From: Aquabacter cavernae
Lineage (GTDB): Bacteria > Pseudomonadota > Alphaproteobacteria > Rhizobiales > Xanthobacteraceae
NCBI RefSeq assembly: GCF_003993795.1
Contig: NZ_RWKV01000016.1
Span: forward strand, 62,001-126,000
Direction: 5' to 3'
DNA length: 64,000 nt
The position numbers and the translations under genes were made by a program. Numbering within the stretch: position 1 is the stretch's first letter; every line of letters starts with the position of its first letter. Below the pieces are notes generated by a model. It was not told the origin of the DNA. It was given only the letters and a program-made list of their open reading frames with translations, and ran no database searches. Below are positions 23,192-32,725 of the stretch, piece after piece.

Positions 23192-24487
23192 ATGTTGAGG
23201 GCAGTTGGCGTGGCACATACGAGATTTAGCCTCGGCAGAACCGGCCGCTCGCTTCTGACGAACGTCTATTTTCAAGCCTTTGGCGGAATCGCGTTTGCTT
23301 TGGCAACTTCCGCGGTGATGATTCCGAATAATCGTGTCACGATATTCGATACGAATATCGTCAACACTTTCATCGGAACTCTTTCCGCCATTCTGCTCGG
23401 CTTTTTCATTCTGAGAAAACTCGAAGCCTTTCCGGGCACCCGCGCGATCGGATACGTCATCCCCGTATTCGCAACGTCATTCATGATCATATTCACGTTA
23501 TTTTTGTTCATCCGCCTTGAATATGGGCGCGTTCAATTCATCAGCTCATTCATATTTACCTGCACATGGTTCATCGTCGTATTATATTTGGCGCATCGCT
23601 ATAGCCGCCGTATCCTCGCTATTCTCCCCTTCGGCGATGCCCCTTCGCTCGTCGGGCTCCATGGCATTCATTGGAAGATGCTGACCAACTCCTCCGCAGT
23701 CCCGAATAGGGTGGATGCGGTCGTGGCCGATCTCAGCGCGGACCTGCCCGCCAACTGGCAGCTCTTTCTCACCGAGACCGTCCTGTCCGGCGTCCCCGTC
23801 TTCAACGTGAAGCAGGTGCGCGAGGTGCTGACCGGCCGTGTGGAGATCCGCCACCTTTCGGAGAACACGCTCGGCTCCCTGAACCCGAACGACGGCTTCC
23901 TGGCGCTCAAGGCTGTGTATGATTTCCTTCTGGCCGCCATTGCCCTCATCTGCCTTTGGCCGCTCCTGCTGGTGATCGCATTGGCCGTGAAAGTCGATTC
24001 ACCCGGCCCGGCCCTGTTCCGCCAGCAGCGCGTGGGCCTGCGGGGCAAGGTCTTCACTGTCTACAAGTTCCGCACAATGGTCGTGTCCCCCATGACGACC
24101 ACGCCGCGAGATTTTGCGAGAACCCTTCCTGACGACGCGCGCATCACGCGGTTCGGGCGATGGCTGCGCCGGTCCCGGCTGGATGAACTGCCGCAGATTC
24201 TCAATATCCTGAAGGGCGATATGAGCTGGATCGGGCCACGCCCGGAGGCCGTTCCCCTTGTGCGCTGGTATGAAGCGGAACTGCCCTTCTATCGCTACAG
24301 GCACATCCTGCGCCCGGGCATCACGGGCTGGGCACAGATCAACCAGGGGCATGTCACCGAGATCGATGAAGTTCTCGAAAAGCTTCACTACGACTTTTTC
24401 TACATCAAAAACTTCTCGGCCTGGCTCGATATCCTCATCGTCTTGAAAACCATCAAGATCATGGTGACCGGCTTCGGCGCCCGCTGA
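23192..24487 (+). CDS. Polyprenyl-phosphate sugar-1-phosphate transferase (priming enzyme)
   Basis: 431 residues. Four or five membrane helices (25-135) precede a short cytoplasmic domain and then the bacterial sugar transferase domain (about 225-431): KAVYDFLLAAIALICLWPLLLVIALAVKVDSPGPALFRQQRVG, KFRTM, RSRLDELPQILNILKGDMSWIGPRPE, and LRPGITGWAQINQG. This fits the WcaJ/PssY-type enzymes that start repeat-unit synthesis by transferring hexose-1-phosphate to undecaprenyl phosphate. The 255-bp upstream region is AT-rich close to the gene, with GTAC-GATG-GTAC as a small palindrome. Convergent with the next glycosyltransferase, with a 22-bp gap. Confidence 0.92.
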   Translation: MLRAVGVAHTRFSLGRTGRSLLTNVYFQAFGGIAFALATSAVMIPNNRVTIFDTNIVNTFIGTLSAILLGFFILRKLEAFPGTRAIGYVIPVFATSFMIIFTLFLFIRLEYGRVQFISSFIFTCTWFIVVLYLAHRYSRRILAILPFGDAPSLVGLHGIHWKMLTNSSAVPNRVDAVVADLSADLPANWQLFLTETVLSGVPVFNVKQVREVLTGRVEIRHLSENTLGSLNPNDGFLALKAVYDFLLAAIALICLWPLLLVIALAVKVDSPGPALFRQQRVGLRGKVFTVYKFRTMVVSPMTTTPRDFARTLPDDARITRFGRWLRRSRLDELPQILNILKGDMSWIGPRPEAVPLVRWYEAELPFYRYRHILRPGITGWAQINQGHVTEIDEVLEKLHYDFFYIKNFSAWLDILIVLKTIKIMVTGFGAR

Positions 24488-24509
24488 GGGCGGCCCCCCC
24501 GCGGCGGCG

Positions 24510-25640
24510 TCACCTGCCTTTTGCCGTCCCGTCCCACTGCGCGATGACGCCCCGATAGATATCGATGACGCGCTGCTGGTCGAACTCGCGCACCATCTTG
24601 GCTCGACTTGCCTGCCCCATTTCCACCTGCGCGCCATAGGGCAGATCCAGGAAGCGCCCCATGGCCACCGCAAGGCTATCCGCGTCGCGCGCATCGCAGA
24701 AGAAACCGGAAATATCCCGATCCACGACGGCCCGGCATCCGGGAACGTCCGACGCGATGAGAGGCCGCCCCATGGCCGCGGCCTCAATCAGCGTGCGCGG
24801 CGCACCTTCTCGGTAAGACGGCAGGACCACGCAATTGGCCGCCGCGATAGAGGGCCGGACATCGTCCGTCGTGCCCAGATATTCGACGCTCCCCTCCCGG
24901 ACCCAGCCTTGCACGGTCGCGGCGTCAATGGCCGTCCTGTTCTGCGATCCGGTCGCGCCGAGCAGTTGGAAGCGGGCATCGATGCCCTGCGCCCGGATCA
25001 TGCGCGCAGCCTCCACGAACTCATGCACCCCCTTGTCCCGCAACAGTCGGGCAATCATGAGGAAAACCGGCCTCGTGCCGGCAGCCGGATATGCCGTCAT
25101 TGCAAAGCGATCAAGGTCGATGCCGGAACCTGGAACCAATTGCGCTTGCCGGGCATCCACAAGGCCCAAGTTCAGGAAAAGCTCCCTGTCATCCTCATTC
25201 TGAAACAGGATGACGGGGAGCCCCCTGAAGGCATGGCGGTACAACCGTTCTGCAACCGCCTGCATCAACCCGCCCGAGAGAAAGGCTGTACCGAGGCCCG
25301 TCACGTTCGGCACGAAAGAAACCCCCGCCCCCCGAGCGGCCATGGCGCCGAAAATATTGTTCTTGATGGTGTAGCTGAGGACAATGTCGGGCTTCTCTTG
25401 CCGAAGGATGTGCTTGAAGCGACGCAGCAGCATCAGGTCGGCGACGGGATTCAAGCCCTTCACGCTCATCTGGAGCGGCCGCACACGACATCCCATGCGC
25501 TCCAGATCCCCGATCGTATGATCGTGCGGCGCCAGAATTGTTACCTGATGGCCGTCATCCAGCAGGGCCGCCGCGAGCGTCCGACGAAAATTCCAGATGT
25601 TCCAGGCCGCATTCACGGTCATTAAGATATGCATTGACAC
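24510..25640 (-). CDS. Family 4 glycosyltransferase
   Basis: 376 residues from the GTG at 25640 (GGGA six bases upstream); the ATG at 25634 is an alternative. GT-B fold: N-terminal part starts MHILMTVNAAWNIWNFRRTLAAALLDDGHQV, and the C-terminal GT4 part has PVFLMIARLLRDKGVHEFVEAA and the nucleotide-sugar motif SYREGAPRTLIEAAAMGRPLIASDVPGC. It transfers a sugar from a nucleotide donor to a lipid-linked intermediate at the cytoplasmic membrane face. It lies 52 bp after the beta-helix protein on the same strand. Its specificity cannot be read. Confidence 0.9.
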   Translation of the reverse strand: MSMHILMTVNAAWNIWNFRRTLAAALLDDGHQVTILAPHDHTIGDLERMGCRVRPLQMSVKGLNPVADLMLLRRFKHILRQEKPDIVLSYTIKNNIFGAMAARGAGVSFVPNVTGLGTAFLSGGLMQAVAERLYRHAFRGLPVILFQNEDDRELFLNLGLVDARQAQLVPGSGIDLDRFAMTAYPAAGTRPVFLMIARLLRDKGVHEFVEAARMIRAQGIDARFQLLGATGSQNRTAIDAATVQGWVREGSVEYLGTTDDVRPSIAAANCVVLPSYREGAPRTLIEAAAMGRPLIASDVPGCRAVVDRDISGFFCDARDADSLAVAMGRFLDLPYGAQVEMGQASRAKMVREFDQQRVIDIYRGVIAQWDGTAKGR

Positions 25641-25692
25641 GAATTATCCCGCGCGGCGTTCGACGTTACCAATTTTCAACAACGCAAATCAT

Positions 25693-27321
25693 TTATTCAA
25701 CAACAACCAAAGATGCCTGCTCCTCAGGAACCCCACTCCCGACGACTGCATTTGGCTTAATTTGAAAGCCCGCCTGTGCCCCCCCGATAACACGCAAGCC
25801 AGCGCTGTTCGGCCGCCCGGCCCCGAAGCGAGAAACGTGGAGTCCCTCAACGGAGAGAGATGCCGGGCGCTCGACAAGAATGGCGTCGCCCTCAACACCC
25901 TCGACCACGATGTTACGCAACGCGATCGAGAGAGCACCCGGGCCTTTTGGATCGGAGCCCGATGCATGAATGGCGGCGCCGAAGCGGCTGTCGGTGCCGG
26001 TCACATCGGTTAGCCTCCAATCTTCCAGACTTATGCCTACCCCCTCCCGAATCCGGGTCCAGCCGGATTTGGTGAGGCGGACATCGATCAACTTGATTTC
26101 CGGAACAGCCGGCCAGTTCCCATACGGCCCCGACCTTGAAAAGCCGATGTCAAACGCAGGAAACCTCCCGCTACCAGCCTCTACCCCTCGAACATTCCGG
26201 ATAAGAATACGACCACCAACTGTCGGGCGACCAGGCTTCATCACCCCGGCCAAATACTCCTCATATGTCGGCGGCGTCGTCGGCTTGTAGTTCAACTTAA
26301 CTATGTTCCCAACTTTCTCGGCGGACACGGCACTCACACTCACATCCTCTATTGAAGAGAAATCCAAACACTGCCCGCCATTCTTGAAAAAAACATTCGA
26401 GATATTGACATTAATTGCAACTCGATCAAAATCGATAGCCTCAACAAAATTATCGAATATTATATTGTCAACTACAACGTTATTAACATATGAAAAGTTC
26501 ATACCCTGCGTTACATCTTTAAATGACAGATTATACATATGTATATTACTGCAATTCTGCAGCGTAATCGTTGAACCTGCCCGCTTTGGCAGGCCCTGAA
26601 ACGAGCAGTTGGATATTTTCACGTCCTTCGACCCCACGATATGGAAGCTTCGAAGGTTTCGCCCCACGCCACTGCCATCGAACTCGAACCGCAGACCATC
26701 TACAGCAACCGGTCCAAGCGCGTTCTCGTCCGCGGTTTTGCGCGCGAGAAACGCGTAATTCACCTCGATCACGTCGGCCGGACGATATCCTCGAAATCGG
26801 ACCGTCGCCCCGGAACCACTGAGCCTGAGGCCCGGCCGGGGAATGCTCACGGCAAAGTGGCAAGGTGACAAGGTATTGCCATAGGTGAAGGGACTGTCCT
26901 GGTTTGCGATTAAAAGCCAGACATTCTCTTGCCCGCCAAGATCTACAGGACGGCACAGATCGACGACCGCCTGAATTGCAGAGGTATCATCAGACCTCCC
27001 ATCGCCAAACCCACCCACTTGCTTTGGACTCACCACTGGGTCGCTCAGAACCCAGGCTTGTCCGGTAGCATCGGTAAACGACGAGCCATCGGGACGGTCA
27101 GAACGGCGCCATGTGCCCCCACCTCCGTCTCCAACGACCCTGTAACCACCGGTTTGAAGCGTGCCTATGTTTTTCGCATACTGGCCCGTTCGGGCTTGCA
27201 GGGTGGTTTCGACATAGGCCAGCCCCTCATCGCCCCTCGCCTCACCGAGCTGACCGCGCAAAGCCACAAAACCAGCAGCGAGAAGCACCGCGCGTCGTGA
27301 CAACGACTTATGGCCAAGCAT
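25693..27321 (-). CDS. Tat-exported right-handed beta-helix (pectate-lyase-like) protein
   Basis: 542 residues with a twin-arginine type signal (KSLSRRAVLLAAGFVALRG, about 5-24). After a short domain (YAKNIGTLQTGGYRVVGDGGGGTWRR) comes the pectate-lyase superfamily entry motif VGGFGDGRSDDTSAIQAVVD (about 103-122). The rest is rich in coil-like repeats (VKISNCSFQG, ITLQNCSNIHMYNLSF, VVVDNIIFDNF, VNISNVFFKNGG), the hallmark of a parallel beta-helix. In polymer loci such proteins are lyases or hydrolases that trim the polymer in the periplasm, or tailspike-like binding proteins. The ATG at 27321 follows GAGGGA. Codon usage becomes AT-rich in the central coils. Substrate unknown. Confidence 0.8.
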   Translation of the reverse strand: MLGHKSLSRRAVLLAAGFVALRGQLGEARGDEGLAYVETTLQARTGQYAKNIGTLQTGGYRVVGDGGGGTWRRSDRPDGSSFTDATGQAWVLSDPVVSPKQVGGFGDGRSDDTSAIQAVVDLCRPVDLGGQENVWLLIANQDSPFTYGNTLSPCHFAVSIPRPGLRLSGSGATVRFRGYRPADVIEVNYAFLARKTADENALGPVAVDGLRFEFDGSGVGRNLRSFHIVGSKDVKISNCSFQGLPKRAGSTITLQNCSNIHMYNLSFKDVTQGMNFSYVNNVVVDNIIFDNFVEAIDFDRVAINVNISNVFFKNGGQCLDFSSIEDVSVSAVSAEKVGNIVKLNYKPTTPPTYEEYLAGVMKPGRPTVGGRILIRNVRGVEAGSGRFPAFDIGFSRSGPYGNWPAVPEIKLIDVRLTKSGWTRIREGVGISLEDWRLTDVTGTDSRFGAAIHASGSDPKGPGALSIALRNIVVEGVEGDAILVERPASLSVEGLHVSRFGAGRPNSAGLRVIGGAQAGFQIKPNAVVGSGVPEEQASLVVVE

Positions 27322-28224
27322 GGTTTTCCCTCAGCTGCGATTGCCATTCAACGAACGGTGACACCGTGGAGTGCCTGAAAGCTCCCGTCGAGAGAGCCCC
27401 TAGGCCCTCCCGGCGAGAGCCACGGTACCTCGCATGACCTGCAAGGAAAACGTCAGGTGGGGCTCGATGACGACTGAAGCAGCCTCGAAGCGAGATAAAA
27501 CCCACGCCCAATCCGCAATTCGCAATGGAGGCCAACTGTCCATAATCGCTAGCAATACCGCGCGCCACCCGACCAAAAAGTCCAAGACATGCCTACGCTT
27601 GGTTCCATGACCCTCGGGCGTTAATGTATGGCATGTGATCCGCTGGAACCTCCAGCGGCATTGAATGTGCCGTGATGAGCATGAACGGGATTTTCCATAT
27701 AGTACGCGCCCACCCGACCGGGCTCACACGCACCGGCCGGCTGCACGGCTTCAGAATGCCGGGGATTCCGCCGCTCGCGGCGGACACTCCGCCGCCAGCG
27801 TCAGAGCGCGCGGCCATCGCAAATCGTCCGCCACCCCCAGCATCAAACCGGCCTTTAACAGCCGACATTTGGCTCGCATGACTCACCGGATCACAGTCTT
27901 GCCGGCTTCGCTTTGGACGGGTGTAGAGGAGCGTGCAATTCGCGCCGCCTCAACTCAAGCTTATCGTGGCGGCACGCATTGCTTGGGCAAAGATTTTTGC
28001 CGGATCCAGCCTTTAACAAAGCATGGGCCCCTTCCCAGCTTCCAGAGGCATACAGACAGGCGCCTCATGGGCTTCGATTCAAACGTCCACCAGTCCGCCC
28101 GCCATCTGACTGCATCAAATTCCACCGACGCAGGATCTGCGGGCACTTTCGAGACGAAACTCGCTCGCCACTTTGCCAATAGAACCGGGTTCGAGACAGG
28201 ACAAACGTCCAACGAGTCAATCAA
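27322..28224. other. 903-bp region with no convincing gene
   Basis: Open frames here have no RBS, no recognisable domain and biased composition. The only clear structure is an 8-bp palindrome CCGCTGGA-ACC-TCCAGCGG at 27640-27658. Base composition changes from GC-rich on the left to mixed near 28 kb. It may be decayed coding sequence marking the edge of the AT-richer island that starts at 28225. Confidence 0.5.
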
Positions 28225-29529
28225 ATGACTACCTATACATTGATAATTCTAATACTTTCGTGTTTGTTTTTTTCCATTCGGGCCCACGGAGTTTTTTCAT
28301 TTTCGACGCTGGGAACAGTTGGACTTTTTGCCTATAGCATACCATCCGTTCTTGAAATTACTTACCCATTTCATTACGGCCTCAGTTCGCGCGATACGCC
28401 GCTCATTCCTGCCTCGACGGAGACAGGCATCGTAATGATAGCCGCCTGGACCACATTCACAGTGCTTATCGCGCTGCCGACCTCGAGACCGAGAACGCTA
28501 CAAACGCCCATCCCTCTCCGTGACGAGACGGCATTGCTCTACGCACTTCTCATCCTGTTTGCGGCCGGCCTCCTTTATATGATGGTGAACCAAGGTCCCT
28601 TGTTTTTTCTGCATGCGCGCGACGAACAGGTTGAGAGTGGCGTAAGGCTCATTTGGCGTTGGATTGGTCCGGCGGGGCTTATTCTTGCTACGAACATGCG
28701 TCACTGGCCCGCCGCAGGCATATTTATCGCCGGAATATGCCTGCACTTCATATCCGGAGATCGAACAATTATCATCATATCGATGATGTGCTTCTTCGTT
28801 ACCAGCTCAGATGGGCGATCTGCATTAAAATTGATGCTTCGCCCACGCGTTATCATGATAACGTTTATAGTTGTTGCTATCGCTTTTATTGGAAAACCTA
28901 TATATATATCAATCAAAGCTGGATCTCTAGATCCACTATATTATTCAATTTCACCAGAAGGAATAGATCAGGTTTTAAAAGCTTACGAGCCACTGAGCAC
29001 GTATAATATCATCGACCTTGTCGTTCGAAATGATTTTTATCTGCCTATTCACCTGCTCGCGGAGGGCGTTATTGGGCAATTTTTAATTGCGCCGTCTCTT
29101 TTTGGGATTGATAGCAATTCATTTAACACAGCGTTTACCGCCACTTTCGCAGACATGATTACATATGGAATTGCGGGTAATTATTGGGCCCAAGCATTTT
29201 CAACAGGTGGCTATATAATGGTAATATTATTTTCCGCACTATACGCCACGATACTTAGAACTTGCGATTACATATATCGCCAAAAATCCGGTGCGGTAAA
29301 AATTGGGGCAGCCCTGATCGGCGCGTTGTTTTCTGTATACATCCATCGAAACTCGCTCGACAATTGTCTCGCCTTTGTTCGGCAAATCGTCATCGCCTTA
29401 ACATTGGCTAAACTGTTGGCTGGGCTATTGCTCTTTGATTCACGCCCCAAAGGTCGCCGCGTGGCACAGCGAAACTTCGCTGCAGCGTCCCGCCGAACGG
29501 GTTCCAACACCCCGCATCGGAGGGCGTGA
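28225..29529 (+). CDS. Polysaccharide polymerase-like membrane protein (Wzy candidate 2)
   Basis: 434 residues with about eleven membrane segments and an opening TLIILILSCLFFSIRA. Features consistent with an oligosaccharide repeat-unit polymerase are the large periplasmic loop between FIGKPIYISIKAG and EGVIGQFLIAPSLFG, and the FADMITYGIAGNYWAQAFSTGGYIMVILFSAL segment. Sequence families of Wzy are very divergent, so the call rests on topology and context: GT2 and Wzx genes follow directly. The gene is much more AT-rich than its surroundings, a sign of recent acquisition. No good RBS precedes the ATG. The stop is one base before the next gene. Confidence 0.7.
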   Translation: MTTYTLIILILSCLFFSIRAHGVFSFSTLGTVGLFAYSIPSVLEITYPFHYGLSSRDTPLIPASTETGIVMIAAWTTFTVLIALPTSRPRTLQTPIPLRDETALLYALLILFAAGLLYMMVNQGPLFFLHARDEQVESGVRLIWRWIGPAGLILATNMRHWPAAGIFIAGICLHFISGDRTIIIISMMCFFVTSSDGRSALKLMLRPRVIMITFIVVAIAFIGKPIYISIKAGSLDPLYYSISPEGIDQVLKAYEPLSTYNIIDLVVRNDFYLPIHLLAEGVIGQFLIAPSLFGIDSNSFNTAFTATFADMITYGIAGNYWAQAFSTGGYIMVILFSALYATILRTCDYIYRQKSGAVKIGAALIGALFSVYIHRNSLDNCLAFVRQIVIALTLAKLLAGLLLFDSRPKGRRVAQRNFAAASRRTGSNTPHRRA

Positions 29530-29530
29530 C

Positions 29531-30421
29531 GTGGAACCAAGCCTCAGTGCCGGCGGCACACCAACGATAGGACAGGGAGTGCAGGATAAATTGGACGCCC
29601 CCCGGACGCCCTCAGACGCCCTCCCTCTCCTTGCGATTTGCATTCCCAGCTACAACCGAATTGGCCTCCTAGTCCCTCTCGTCCGGAAAATTTTATCCCT
29701 CGACGGCCCGTTCGAAATTTGCGTTCACATCGACGGCTCAACGGACGGAACCCAGGACGCTCTGCGGGAAATCAATGACCCAAGACTGATCGTCACCTCC
29801 GCGAAGAACCAAGGAAAAACCAGCTCCCTTATCGCCGCCGTTCGAGCCTCACGTGCCGTCTTCGTCATGCCGTTTGATGATGACGACGAGATCGATTTAG
29901 CCGGGCTACGCGCCGCACTTCAGCGCTGCAACGAGCCCCTCCCCTCTCATATCGGCGGTTTTATTTATCACATGTCCGGTGAAGCCGGAGATTGGTCCCA
30001 GGCACCATTTCCCGAGAGAATCTCGAATTACATTAAACTGCGCGCAGATCAGGGTATAAACGGCGATAAGAAGGAAATTGTACGCAGAGAAATATTTAAG
30101 GAATGCGCCTATGACCCCAAAGGTGCATACCGACGCGCTCCGACCTCTTTGACCTGGGCACGCATAGCTATACAATATGATGCATACTGCCTTAACGAAA
30201 ACCTGGGCGCAAAGCATTATCTATCGGGGGGCATTACAGCAAATATTACGCGCGTAAAGCTCAAGAACGCATACCCGATGTACCTCGTCTATCGTGTACA
30301 TGTCATCGCTTTTTTTCGCGGGCGCTATCGGAGCACTCGCTACTTCCTGCGCGCGCTCGTCCGCATGATTGGATATGGCGTTTTGTCCCTGAAAGAGATC
30401 GGTCGAGGCCGCACGTCATGA
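29531..30421 (+). CDS. Family 2 glycosyltransferase
   Basis: 296 residues from the GTG at 29531 (GGAG about nine bases before). A GT-A domain starts at LAICIPSYNRIGLLVPLVRKIL, followed by EICVHIDGSTDGTQDAL and the metal-binding stretch VMPFDDDDEIDLAGL, where the DDDDE run supplies the DxD. The C-terminal third is basic and ends in a hydrophobic segment (YFLRALVRMIGYGVLSL) that probably attaches it to the membrane. It lies between the Wzy-like and Wzx genes, overlapping Wzx by four bases (ATGA). Composition is AT-richer than the genome average. Confidence 0.88.
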   Translation: MEPSLSAGGTPTIGQGVQDKLDAPRTPSDALPLLAICIPSYNRIGLLVPLVRKILSLDGPFEICVHIDGSTDGTQDALREINDPRLIVTSAKNQGKTSSLIAAVRASRAVFVMPFDDDDEIDLAGLRAALQRCNEPLPSHIGGFIYHMSGEAGDWSQAPFPERISNYIKLRADQGINGDKKEIVRREIFKECAYDPKGAYRRAPTSLTWARIAIQYDAYCLNENLGAKHYLSGGITANITRVKLKNAYPMYLVYRVHVIAFFRGRYRSTRYFLRALVRMIGYGVLSLKEIGRGRTS

Positions 30422-31617
30422 TCCGCAAGCTTATTGAGGGGCTTGGGATCCGAGCGCTGCCCGGCGTCCTCAATCTACTGGCGCTGGTGGCCCTTTCCGA
30501 TCGGCTCACCCCAAGTGCCTTCGGTCTTTATTCGACAGCCGTTGCCGTCGCTGGCTTTATCACCAGCATGGTATTCGGGCCGCTTACCGCCTCTATCGTC
30601 GCTCATCACGCAAAGCATGATGTGGAGGGACGCGCCGGGCTCTACGAATCAACTGTCTTCACAACTGCGCTGGCCATCGCTCTTATATTGGCAGCGATTA
30701 CCGGCATTATAAGTTCGATGGGGCTCTTGTCATGGACCTACATCGCGCCTGCGATCGCGCTGGGTATTTACACACTGGTTCTTGAGTTTTCGCGGGCACG
30801 CCTGAATTTCTGGTCCTACGGCATTGCATCCGTCTTTCAATCCATCGCCTTCCTGGCTGCCATCGTGATTTTGGTACAGGATCGCGATACTTCAACCCAA
30901 GCTCTTCTTGCTTTCACACTCAGTTATGTTCTTGCGATCGTTGTTTCTCTTGGACTCAGCGGTTGGCCACGGTTGATCGCGCCAGATATTGGCCTACTGA
31001 TTCCAACCATTCGCTCTGGCGGAGGGTATACGCTCTCGATCGCATTGGAAAATGGTCTGTATCTCGGGATGAGATTTGTGGTGATGCTCTTTGGATCGTC
31101 GCAAGCGCTTGGGGTATTCTCATTCAGCGTTGACCTAGCGCAACGTGTTGTAGGAATATTTACGAACATCACCTCCTTCATTGTTGTCCCGCTTGCATTT
31201 AGAGGTCAAGCCTCTGGAGCAAGCAGGTTCAATTCGACGTTGTATAAGGGAGGGGCGATTGCCCTGCTCGTGTCCATTGCGGCGCTGGTTTGCACTCACG
31301 CGCTTCGCGAGCTCGGCATCGTCCCCGTTCTCAATGGCCCCTTGTTCGACCCCGCAGCATTTACGATTATTTCTTTCGCAGTAATCGTAAATCGCCTGAA
31401 GAAGTTAACGATAGATCCATTTGCGTTGCGAGCGAACCGCGCTGCGATTTTGGTTTTTGGCTTTGCCGTTGCTACTCCGATCGCGCTCGGACTTGCGATT
31501 GGCTTTCAGAAAGTCAGCCCTCTGGCCGCGCCGGCTGCCTATCTCTGCGGCTACATTATTGCGGCAATTTCGACGTTCATCGCTTTGCGCACGTTTGACA
31601 AGAGCGCTTTCACATGA
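30418..31617 (+). CDS. Wzx-type polysaccharide flippase
   Basis: 399 residues with about twelve membrane helices. The first segment (KLIEGLGIRALPGVLNLLALVALSDRLTPSAFGLYSTAVAVAGFITSMVFGPL) is the classic PST/Wzx start, with LTPSAFGLYS matching the LxxxxFGxxS pattern. It flips undecaprenyl-linked repeat units across the inner membrane. The start overlaps the GT2 stop, so translation is coupled. Lower GC than the flanks. The last gene of the Wzy-GT2-Wzx set, convergent with the FkbM methyltransferase. Confidence 0.88.
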   Translation: MIRKLIEGLGIRALPGVLNLLALVALSDRLTPSAFGLYSTAVAVAGFITSMVFGPLTASIVAHHAKHDVEGRAGLYESTVFTTALAIALILAAITGIISSMGLLSWTYIAPAIALGIYTLVLEFSRARLNFWSYGIASVFQSIAFLAAIVILVQDRDTSTQALLAFTLSYVLAIVVSLGLSGWPRLIAPDIGLLIPTIRSGGGYTLSIALENGLYLGMRFVVMLFGSSQALGVFSFSVDLAQRVVGIFTNITSFIVVPLAFRGQASGASRFNSTLYKGGAIALLVSIAALVCTHALRELGIVPVLNGPLFDPAAFTIISFAVIVNRLKKLTIDPFALRANRAAILVFGFAVATPIALGLAIGFQKVSPLAAPAAYLCGYIIAAISTFIALRTFDKSAFT

Positions 31618-31663
31618 GGGAAAGCCAAATCCAGTCAACTTGACGATAATCTGATCTGATGAA

Positions 31664-31687
31664 AATACGCTTTAAATTTAGCGTATT
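31664..31687. terminator. AT-rich bidirectional terminator between Wzx and FkbM
   Basis: AATACGCT (31664-31671) and AGCGTATT (31680-31687) form a perfect 8-bp stem around TTAAATTT in the 89-bp convergent gap. Confidence 0.65.
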
Positions 31688-31706
31688 ACAAAACTGTACC
31701 GCCGAC

Positions 31707-32492
31707 TCAAGAGTCCTTGTCGAATATTTCATTGTAGACAGGCTTGGAAACGACTCCTAACTGACCGCTGAATCCAAAAGCATGCATCTGATCGTAAATG
31801 TCCTTCGGTGTTGCTGAAAAACGTGACAGCGCCTCTCTGTTGATTTCAATAATGACTCGGCGCACGCCTGTCTCAGAGAGCCACCCTGCCAAGCCGTTCA
31901 ACACGAGAAGTTCCGCGCCTTCTACGTCGATTTTCACGATCGTTGTGCGCCCCCCCCTGAGGGTGTTGAGCGTCGCTTTCAGCACGTCCCCGCCCATGGT
32001 CAGAACTTCTGTCGTTCCGCTTTCCGAGAAATGGGCTCCTCCCGTATGTGAGCTTGGCCCAGCTTCAAACTTTTGGATGCTTATCGCGGTGCTGATAGCC
32101 GCCGGAAATGCCCAGACGTTATTTGCCTGGTTCAGGGAGATGTTACGGACAAGCCTTTGGAAGACCGGAAGTGAGGGCTCGAAAGCAACGACGCTACCCC
32201 CTGCCCCGACCCGCTTGGCCGCAACAAGGCTGAAGACACCGGCATTTGCTCCGATATCCACGAAGCAATCGCCCGCTTTGAGTATGCTCAATGCATCGAA
32301 GACATCGTCATAGACGCCGGTCAAAGACATTGCCGTTGTCGCGTCCGCAGCGGTCGTCATGAGTACACCGTATCGCGATCTGACGGGCACATCGCGGATC
32401 ACCGTGGAGAGCGCACGGACAAAGCGCGACTTTCCTCTATGATTCGGACAACGGGTATACAGGCTGATTGCCCCGCCGACGACAGACTTCAA
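31707..32492 (-). CDS. FkbM-family SAM-dependent methyltransferase
   Basis: 261 residues from the TTG at 32492, chosen because GGGAGG lies five bases upstream. The Rossmann methyltransferase core is clear: DCFVDIGANAGVFSLVAAKRVGAGGSVVAFEPSLPVFQRLVRNI, then TIVKIDVEGAELLVLNGL and the final RVIIEINREAL. FkbM proteins methylate hydroxyls, often on sugars or polyketides, so it may decorate the polysaccharide repeat unit. It stands between the Wzx gene (convergent) and a GT4 gene, 233 bp from the latter. Confidence 0.9.
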   Translation of the reverse strand: MKSVVGGAISLYTRCPNHRGKSRFVRALSTVIRDVPVRSRYGVLMTTAADATTAMSLTGVYDDVFDALSILKAGDCFVDIGANAGVFSLVAAKRVGAGGSVVAFEPSLPVFQRLVRNISLNQANNVWAFPAAISTAISIQKFEAGPSSHTGGAHFSESGTTEVLTMGGDVLKATLNTLRGGRTTIVKIDVEGAELLVLNGLAGWLSETGVRRVIIEINREALSRFSATPKDIYDQMHAFGFSGQLGVVSKPVYNEIFDKDS

Positions 32493-32725
32493 AAAGACCT
32501 CCCAGATTTACGCAAGAAATACATTAAACGCTCAATGTTTACGTCGCATCATCTAATCGATCTGCTCCCCGCACTATTCCGTTTCCGACACTTCATCGAG
32601 CAGCACACCGACACCCGCTATCCGTCCAGAAACGATACACGCCGTCCTTTGGGAGCAAGTTCGCCTTTGCGTGCTAAAATGCAGACCCAATGTTTCCGGC
32701 ACGAAGGCAAGTGTGGATCTCTTCT

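Noticed and set aside
27593-27886. Minus-strand 97-codon frame in the gene-poor stretch
   Set aside because: No RBS, low-complexity Gly/Ala start and no recognisable domain; insufficient to call a gene.
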